Below, piece by piece: positions 58,209 to 64,000 of a stretch of DNA of 64,000 nucleotides; positions within the stretch are counted from its first letter, which is position 1; the number at the start of each line of letters is the position of its first letter. Source of the stretch: Komagataella phaffii GS115. Lineage: Eukaryota > Ascomycota > Pichiomycetes > Pichiales > Pichiaceae. Position numbers and translations under genes: made by a program. Location of the stretch: contig NC_012965.1 of NCBI RefSeq assembly GCF_000027005.1, positions 1,413,001-1,477,000 on the forward strand, written 5' to 3'. The notes beneath the pieces are model-generated. The model was not told where the DNA came from. It did no database searches and was given only the letters and a program-made list of their open reading frames with translations.

Positions 58209-60569
58209 CTAATACAGATTTTCAGCATTAATGACATTACATCCAGATTCTCCTTCTTTCCTAGGACGCAATGTTCCGATTGGATATACTTTCTCACCAG
58301 CAGCCTTCAAGTTGGCCACAGTCTTCTCCACTTGATCAGCCCTGACAATGGCGATCATACCAATACCCATGTTCAAAGTCTTCAAAATATCAGGAACTGG
58401 GATACCTCCAGTGCGGCCAAACCATTTGAAAATTTCAGGAACCTCCCACTTGGTAATATCCAACTCAGCTTGAAGGTGGTCTGGAAGAGCTCTAGGGATG
58501 TTCTCAATAACACCTCCTCCAGTAATGTTGGCCAAACCCAGGATGAGTTTCTGTTTAATGCTTGGTAACAGCTGCTTAACGTATATTCTAGTTGGAACTA
58601 ACAGCTCTTCTCCAATGGTTTTCGAAGGATTCCATGGGGCTTTATCGGTGTACTTGAATCCTGTTTTTTCCAAGATTTTTCTAACCAGAGAGAATCCATT
58701 TGAATGGACACCATCCGAGCCTAATCCCAAAACGACGTCTCCTTCAGCCATCTGCTCCTCGTTTGGAAGCATTTGATCTTTCAAAACGGCTCCTACAGCA
58801 GTTCCATTGGTATCGTAGTGACCAGGATCGTACATTCCAGGCATTTCAGACGTTTCACCTCCCACCAACGCACAACCAGCCTGTATACAACCCTTAGCAA
58901 CACCCTCCACAAACTGGGCAGCGATTTGAATATCCAGTTTACCAGTAGCAAAATAGTCCAAGAACATCAATGGCTCCGCACCCTGGACCACCAAGTCGTT
59001 GACGTTCATGGCTACCAAATCAATTCCAACAGTGTTATGGATGTCCATAATCTGGGCAATTCTGAGCTTGGTTCCGACACCGTCAGTGGCAGCGACCAGT
59101 AACATGTCGTTGACATCAGTGTAGCCGGCCTTCGCAAGGTCAAAGAGACCTCCGAAACCACCAATCTCGGAGTCGGCTCCAGTTCTAGCTGTCGATTTTA
59201 CCAGTTTCTTGATGTTCTTGACAAGAGCATTTCCGTTGTCAACTGAAACACCAGAGTCAGCATATGTGAGAGAGATTTTTTGTTTACCAGCATCTCTGAA
59301 TGCACGATGGGCAATATCGGTTCTATTATACTTTCCCTGGAAGTGAACCTTAGAGGCACCAACGTAGGCTTGCTTTACCGCAGTTTCAAGAGTGTCTGCA
59401 ATGGAAGTAGCAGCAATGACACGGCCTCCACTTGTAACTACTTCACCATCCTTGATAGAGGTACCAGCGTGGAAAATGAAGGTATCCTGAGGTAGTTCAT
59501 CCACAGTGATAACATCTCCTTTGCGATAAGAGTTGGGATAACCTTCAGCGGACATAACAACAGTGGTAGAGAATTTTGGGGATATCTTGACATTTATAGA
59601 ATCCAAACGGTGTTCGACAGTGGCTTGCATCAAATCGAACAAGTCAGTCTCCAACAATGGCAAAACTGTTTGAGTTTCAGGGTCTCCAAACCTGACATTG
59701 TATTCCAACACCTGTGGTTCTCCATTGGGAGCCACCATGATACCGACAAAGAGGCATCCAACCATGGGGAAACCGTCTTTCCTCATTCCATCAACGGTTG
59801 GTTTCAAGATTGTCTCTCTAATCTTGTTCAACAGGGCCGGTGTTCCAACAGGAGCTGGAGCATAAGCTCCCATGCCTCCTGTGTTGAGACCAGTGTCGCC
59901 GTTTCCGATTCTCTTGTGGTCTTGAGCTGGGGGAAGGTCAATAAATGAGTAGCCGTCTGAAATACAAAGAATAGACAACTCGTCACCATCCAAAAACTCT
60001 TCAATCACAACCTCATCACCAGCATCACCGAAATTTCTGTCAACCATAATCTCTTTGATGGCAGCGTAGGCCTCCTCCTTGTTGGTAGGAATTAACACAC
60101 CTTTACCAGCCGCAATACCTGAGGCCTTGATAACCAAACGGTGGTCGTTTTCATCAATGTAACGCTTGGCATCGTCATAGTTGGTGAAGTTGGCAAACTT
60201 GGCAGTGGGGATTCCATGTTTAGTCATGAAATCTTTGCTGAAGGTTTTGGAGCCCTCCATCAAAGCAGCTTTTTCACTTGGACCAAACACTGGAACACCG
60301 ATCTTGGTGAACCAAGAGGCGATTCCATCTACCAGAGGCTGTTCTGGACCTGGCACCACAAGATCAACATTGTTCTCCTGAGCGAACTGGACTAGTTGTG
60401 GGAAATTCTCCTTGGAAGAGCCGATATTGACATTGGTAACTTTGTCAAGTTTATGGGTACCACCGTTTCCAGGAGCAACATAAACTTTGGCAACCTTGGG
60501 GGATTGAATGAGTTTCCAGACCAGAGCATTCTCTCTGCCTCCGTTACCAACAACCAGAATGGTAGACAT
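58209..60569 (-). CDS. ADE5,7: Bifunctional GAR synthetase / AIR synthetase (purine biosynthesis)
   Basis: A 786-residue fusion enzyme. The N-terminal half (about 1-430) is phosphoribosylamine-glycine ligase: VVGNGGRENALVWKL, VAPGNGGT, then an ATP-grasp with LVIKASGIAAGKGVLIP and EEFLDGDELSILCISDG. The C-terminal half (about 440-786) is AIR synthetase: LTYADSGVSVDNGNALV, VAATDGVGTKLRIAQ, GGETSEMPGMY, GLGSDGVHSNGFSLVRK and TGGGVIENIPR. These catalyse purine steps 2 and 5 in the cytosol. The fusion order GARS-AIRS without the GART domain is the fungal form. It looks complete, with both active sites intact. Confidence 0.98.
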   Translation of the reverse strand: MSTILVVGNGGRENALVWKLIQSPKVAKVYVAPGNGGTHKLDKVTNVNIGSSKENFPQLVQFAQENNVDLVVPGPEQPLVDGIASWFTKIGVPVFGPSEKAALMEGSKTFSKDFMTKHGIPTAKFANFTNYDDAKRYIDENDHRLVIKASGIAAGKGVLIPTNKEEAYAAIKEIMVDRNFGDAGDEVVIEEFLDGDELSILCISDGYSFIDLPPAQDHKRIGNGDTGLNTGGMGAYAPAPVGTPALLNKIRETILKPTVDGMRKDGFPMVGCLFVGIMVAPNGEPQVLEYNVRFGDPETQTVLPLLETDLFDLMQATVEHRLDSINVKISPKFSTTVVMSAEGYPNSYRKGDVITVDELPQDTFIFHAGTSIKDGEVVTSGGRVIAATSIADTLETAVKQAYVGASKVHFQGKYNRTDIAHRAFRDAGKQKISLTYADSGVSVDNGNALVKNIKKLVKSTARTGADSEIGGFGGLFDLAKAGYTDVNDMLLVAATDGVGTKLRIAQIMDIHNTVGIDLVAMNVNDLVVQGAEPLMFLDYFATGKLDIQIAAQFVEGVAKGCIQAGCALVGGETSEMPGMYDPGHYDTNGTAVGAVLKDQMLPNEEQMAEGDVVLGLGSDGVHSNGFSLVRKILEKTGFKYTDKAPWNPSKTIGEELLVPTRIYVKQLLPSIKQKLILGLANITGGGVIENIPRALPDHLQAELDITKWEVPEIFKWFGRTGGIPVPDILKTLNMGIGMIAIVRADQVEKTVANLKAAGEKVYPIGTLRPRKEGESGCNVINAENLY

Positions 60570-61317
60570 TTTGCGTTTAAGATAGGATTTGGGTAGTTTA
60601 GGCGATGATTAATTGCAAAGGGTAAATTTTTTTTTTTTCATTTTTCCTTCTACGAATCTGGGGGAGAAGGTGGTGGGAGGATGCAGGTTGTAGAAGGGAA
60701 CTCCTGGTTTCCTGGAAGGAAGGAGCGTAGCGCGGCGGGGTCAGACCGACTGACATGGCTGCAGCAGTGCGATGACGAAAAAAAAAAATCTGAATAAATG
60801 ACACACCCAACGTCATCGTGAAAAGAAAAACAAATGTATTATGTAATCACTGAAACGTTTCTTCCAACGTCCGGTTAGACCCGAAAACTCGCAGATATCT
60901 GTAAACATCTCCAAACCTCCTCAAAATCCAGTTGCCGAAAAAAAAACATGTCATGCCATATCACGTGAGATGGCGAAGCCACTGAAAAGAATTATCCTGC
61001 TTAGGTAATGTCCCCCAGAATCTAGCAAAATTACTATTCCCCCATAGTCTAGCCAAGACACAAAGTTGCTTAGCTCTCAACACTTAAGCAACCACGTCCA
61101 GGACTCTACTCGTCACAAAGGCCAATAGAAAGCCTCTAGAAGTATCTCAACATCACCTTCAAGTCCGGCTCAAATAGGTCTTTTTAGTTTATTCAAAGTT
61201 TTTTTTCAAACCGTTTGAGATTTTCTCCTTCCAAGAACTCAATTCCACATTCAACTTCCCTTGGTCTGTGGCTTCAACTCGAGATTCACCAGATATATTA
61301 GGAGCAGATCCACTACA
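60570..61317. other. Divergent ADE5,7 / bZIP intergenic region
   Basis: 748 bp with A/T tracts near 60625-60645 and 60778-60790 and the Cbf1-type site. The bZIP leader is pyrimidine rich. No TGACTC Bas1/Gcn4 site was seen near ADE5,7. No additional gene. Confidence 0.4.
60961..60968. promoter_or_regulatory. Cbf1-type palindrome TCACGTGA upstream of the bZIP gene
   Basis: A perfect TCACGTGA lies about 350 bp before the bZIP ATG and 392 bp before that of ADE5,7. In yeasts Cbf1 binds it and recruits sulfur-regulatory bZIP factors. Confidence 0.45.
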
Positions 61318-62433
61318 ATGTCATTCAGCAGAGAGAACATGGTCGAAACAAATCTCCTTAATGGAACCAGCCAGGATCAGGATAATACGGAAACGTCAGC
61401 TGCTCTGTTGGAGCAGTTGGTCTATATTGATCATCTGAACATTCCCGACGTCGACCCGACAAATTTCGATGATCAACTGTCTGCTGAGCTAGCAGCTTTT
61501 GCCGACGACTCATTTATTTTCCCCGATGAAGAGAAGCCGAAGAATAACGGCAATGATGAGCCAAATGATCCTGCTACTGTTTCCACGATCGGCACTAACA
61601 CTCCTTCACCGTTGAACTTTCAGCGACAAGACCGTGGCCATGGAAGACAAAAGTCTGGCACTGAATTATCAGGTCTTCCGAAGGCGGTCGTTCCTCCTGG
61701 TGCTATGTCCTCTCTGGTAGCAGCTGGTCTGAATCAATCCCAGATTGATACCTTGGCCACGTTGGTAGCGCAATACCAACATTTACCTCAACCACAGCAA
61801 CAACGACAACAAGCAAACTACCTGCAATCAGTGAACCCAAATCTTAATGAAAGAACCATCTTGAGCCTAAACGACGTATTCAACTACAACTCTGGCTCGA
61901 GTAATCCTTCCAATAGAGATGCGACCAGCACTACGAGCCCCATTTCACCTTACGAGCAAATTCATGGGGTTCAGTCAAATGGTCAGCAGCGTCGTGGTAA
62001 TCAGACGGAGTCGGTTTCATCTCTCAGTTTTAACAATTCTGCTAGTGTAGAACCATCTTCTGTCCAGCAGGGACTTCGAAAGTCATCCAATGCGTCGTCG
62101 GCACAGGTGCCAGAGCATAAATATATGGCAGATGACGATAAGAGAAGAAGGAACACTGCAGCCTCTGCCAGGTTCCGTATAAAAAAGAAGATGAAAGAGC
62201 AAGCTATGGAGCGCAATATAAAGGAGCTGACGGAGAATGCTGAAAAGTTGGAACTAAAAATCCAAAGGCTTGAAATGGAAAATAGATTATTACGCAACTT
62301 GGTTGTGGAAAAAGGTGCCCAGAGGGACTCTCAAGATTTGGAGAGACTTCGTCGTAAGGCACAGCTGAAAACTGATAACTCCGAGTCCGGGGCTTCGAAT
62401 TTGGAACCAGTGTTGAAGCAGGAACCAATATGA
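61318..62433 (+). CDS. Cys3/Met4-type bZIP transcription factor (probable sulfur regulator)
   Basis: A 371-residue protein from the ATG at 61318. The open frame continues upstream to a TTG. The bZIP sits near the C-terminus: basic region KRRRNTAASARFRIKKKMKEQAMER (about 275-300) and a leucine zipper with LTENAEKLELKIQRLEMENRLLRNL. RRRNTAASARFRIKKK is the signature of the Neurospora CYS-3 / Aspergillus MetR / Met28-Met4 group, which controls sulfur assimilation. The N-terminal half is acidic (DQLSAELAAFADDSFIFPDEEK) and may be an activation domain. The Cbf1-type site in the promoter supports the sulfur link. The precise orthologue is uncertain. Confidence 0.83.
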   Translation: MSFSRENMVETNLLNGTSQDQDNTETSAALLEQLVYIDHLNIPDVDPTNFDDQLSAELAAFADDSFIFPDEEKPKNNGNDEPNDPATVSTIGTNTPSPLNFQRQDRGHGRQKSGTELSGLPKAVVPPGAMSSLVAAGLNQSQIDTLATLVAQYQHLPQPQQQRQQANYLQSVNPNLNERTILSLNDVFNYNSGSSNPSNRDATSTTSPISPYEQIHGVQSNGQQRRGNQTESVSSLSFNNSASVEPSSVQQGLRKSSNASSAQVPEHKYMADDDKRRRNTAASARFRIKKKMKEQAMERNIKELTENAEKLELKIQRLEMENRLLRNLVVEKGAQRDSQDLERLRRKAQLKTDNSESGASNLEPVLKQEPI

Positions 62434-63019
62434 GTCTTAAGGCGATGGGGTGAAATAGTCGTTCGTTTTTGTATACTACCCTTTGAAAGGGATTTATTGA
62501 ATATTTAGTTTAAGTCTGATGATTAGATGCTCAGTTTGTGCTACTATGGATCCAGGACGAGGTAGTAAGGAATGCTAGAGACTTGCCGGTCTTAGGAAGC
62601 CCATCCATGGGAGGGAGCCGTCTACCACATATTATTTCTAGTGTCGTTCAGGATCCCGGAAGTGGAACCTCTCTGAAAGAAGCGAAAAAAAAACTAGAAC
62701 TATTTCAACGCTCGTAAATTAGACAATCGCTTGGAAGAGATAATGCCCATCAGTTTATCATCCGTTGTTGGCTTTTGTAGGGTCCCCAATGGCGTCATTA
62801 AGGGTCTACCTCATGAGTCCCTCGTAGCATCGACCTGGCCCTCTCGGCCCAGATGTTCCTTGCAGTGTTCCGACATGCTTCAGGTTTTTTCGCGCGAGCT
62901 TGTTTACACATCTCCTAAACAAGACATATCAGACAGCATTCTCATTTGGTTCATAATATCCAACTCAAACCATTGTTTCACCTCCGTCTATCAATCCTGA
63001 CCCTGAGTCTTCTGGTCAC
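62434..63019. other. bZIP 3' region and promoter of the last gene
   Basis: 586 bp. The frame of the following gene is open from a TAA at 62954, so there is no ATG upstream of 63020 in that frame. Short ATG frames near 62742 lack motifs. I found no convincing donor/branch pair for a 5' exon. Confidence 0.4.
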
Positions 63020-64000
63020 ATGATTGCGTCAGTCAAGGATCTACCAGATATACCAGATGACTTACAAAGCATCAGCTCTCAGCTACCCTCCTTGCCCTCT
63101 ACAGTGATATCAAACGTCTCTGGGACCAGCAACACATCACAGGAAAAAAGGGGAAGGAAGGCTGTGTACCCGCCTCTAAGTAGGACTCCCTCTCCCTTGA
63201 AGAGCGTCCAAAGCAGGGATTCGTCAATTTTTAGTGCAAGTTTAGGACCATCTCCTAGGAAGAAACTGGATGTGTACGTCAGACCTGATGATGTTAACCT
63301 TTCAGATAAATACCAGTTACCTGTTCCTTTGGAAATAAAGTTCCCGGACAAACTCAGCAAACAGAATCGAAAACGACAATCTGACACATTCATCTTAACG
63401 GGCGATGGGTATCAGGCTGTCGAATCTGTAAATCCTACTCCTGGTATTTCACGAGACTCATCTTTAGAGAGAAAACTTCCCAAATCACATTTGCTGTCGA
63501 AAGCTGACTGTTTGCATCCAGAGAAAGTAACTGCTGTTCGAGATCCGTCTCCATTGAGACACCAGACTAGGTTGGATAGTGGCCAGTCGGCGCATTCTAA
63601 AGCTTCCTCTCAAGGGAATAGCATGTCTGGTGAGCAACAATCTGCTAGGAAGACTCCCTCCCGTCGTGGTCATCAAAGTGAGCTTAGTCAGAGTGATAGA
63701 ATTTCGTTGAGAAATAACATTTTTACCGATGACAACGACGAGAACTCACTCCAAATTGAAGCTACAAGAACACCTTCTGCTAGAAATATCGATGAATCTA
63801 GTCTGGCATCGATAACTTTTCATTCCGTTAACAATTCCATGGCTCACTCAAAGTCTCCTTCAAAATCAGATATTGAGTCCCGTCAATCATTGAGAGATGA
63901 TATATTCCAGCAACCTAATATTCAGCATGAAGACCCCTCATGTATGGGCTCAACCAATATGGGGGAAGAAAATTATACTATAGAATCCGATCAGGCTGAT
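63020..64000 (+). CDS. Uncharacterised Ser/Pro-rich protein, N-terminal part (runs off window)
   Basis: The frame is open from the ATG at 63020 (MIASVKDLPDIPDD) to the window end, 327 codons. It is Ser/Thr/Pro rich with many proline-directed and basic phosphosite-like motifs (RTPSPLKS, GPSPRKK, DPSPLRH, KTPSRRG, RTPSARN, SKSPSKS), suggesting regulation by CDK-type kinases. One ordered-looking segment reads KLDVYVRPDDVNLSDKYQLPVPLEIKFPDKLSKQ (about 77-110). It reminds me weakly of bud-neck or Fir1/Zrg8-type yeast proteins, but this is memory only and not a call. The C-terminus is missing. Confidence 0.7.
   Translation, partial: MIASVKDLPDIPDDLQSISSQLPSLPSTVISNVSGTSNTSQEKRGRKAVYPPLSRTPSPLKSVQSRDSSIFSASLGPSPRKKLDVYVRPDDVNLSDKYQLPVPLEIKFPDKLSKQNRKRQSDTFILTGDGYQAVESVNPTPGISRDSSLERKLPKSHLLSKADCLHPEKVTAVRDPSPLRHQTRLDSGQSAHSKASSQGNSMSGEQQSARKTPSRRGHQSELSQSDRISLRNNIFTDDNDENSLQIEATRTPSARNIDESSLASITFHSVNNSMAHSKSPSKSDIESRQSLRDDIFQQPNIQHEDPSCMGSTNMGEENYTIESDQAD

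Noticed and set aside
62731..63000. 89-codon frame before the last gene
   Set aside because: It starts at TTG, shows no family features, and no splice donor links it to the next frame.

Overview
This window reads as nuclear DNA of a budding yeast, most likely the methylotroph Komagataella phaffii / K. pastoris ('Pichia pastoris'). The strongest pointer is the aquaporin at 45453-46292. It matches my memory of P. pastoris Aqy1, including the gating Tyr31 and both NPA motifs. Gene density is high, introns are rare, short and 5'-located, and an eIF3d gene (lost from Saccharomyces cerevisiae) is present, which fits that lineage. I saw no mobile element, CRISPR array, rRNA or convincing tRNA gene. 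The window is ordinary housekeeping chromosome. Its interest lies in gene structure, broken motifs and promoter elements.

Layout. 1-10 kb: the 5' end of MEU1 (methionine salvage), SFI1 (spindle pole body), OST1 (N-glycosylation), CLP1 (mRNA 3' end formation), SYS1 (Golgi), NIT3 and a xylose reductase. 10-20 kb: COX17 hidden in two short exons, a STIMATE-type membrane protein, eIF3d, PRE3, RTT109, a 1.1 kb gap, DNM1 and DRN1. 20-31 kb: DBF2, RRP46, VAS1, PRP31, TPC1, NOC4. 31-43 kb: LTE1, LEU3, an MFS transporter and a YAT2-like carnitine acyltransferase homologue that needs a +1 frameshift. 43-51 kb: RPS5, a 1.65 kb gap, AQY1, BET2, DPB2, an unrecognised 254-residue protein and HAP2. 51-64 kb: CSE1, DOC1, SMI1/KNR4, a citrate-carrier-like protein, ADE5,7, a Cys3/Met4-type bZIP factor and the 5' part of an unrecognised Ser-Pro-rich protein.

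Five genes need splicing (CLP1, COX17, DRN1, BET2, DOC1). All five introns are 50-68 nt, lie within the first 100 coding bases, and have a branch A only 7-12 nt from the acceptor. The DOC1 intron uses a GC-AG pair. Several long open frames begin at TTG or GTG. For these I placed the start at the first in-frame ATG, or at an upstream exon.

Themes. Mitotic exit and cell-cycle functions recur (SFI1, DBF2, LTE1, DOC1, CSE1). The DBF2 promoter carries an Mcm1-forkhead composite, and DPB2 shares an MCB element with the unrecognised 254-residue gene. RPS5 has Tbf1-like and Cbf1-like sites, the arrangement known from Candida ribosomal protein genes. The observations I rate highest are the YAT2-like frameshift with its missing catalytic histidine, the DOC1 GC-AG intron, the CLP1 Walker A substitution and the DPB2-linked orphan gene.
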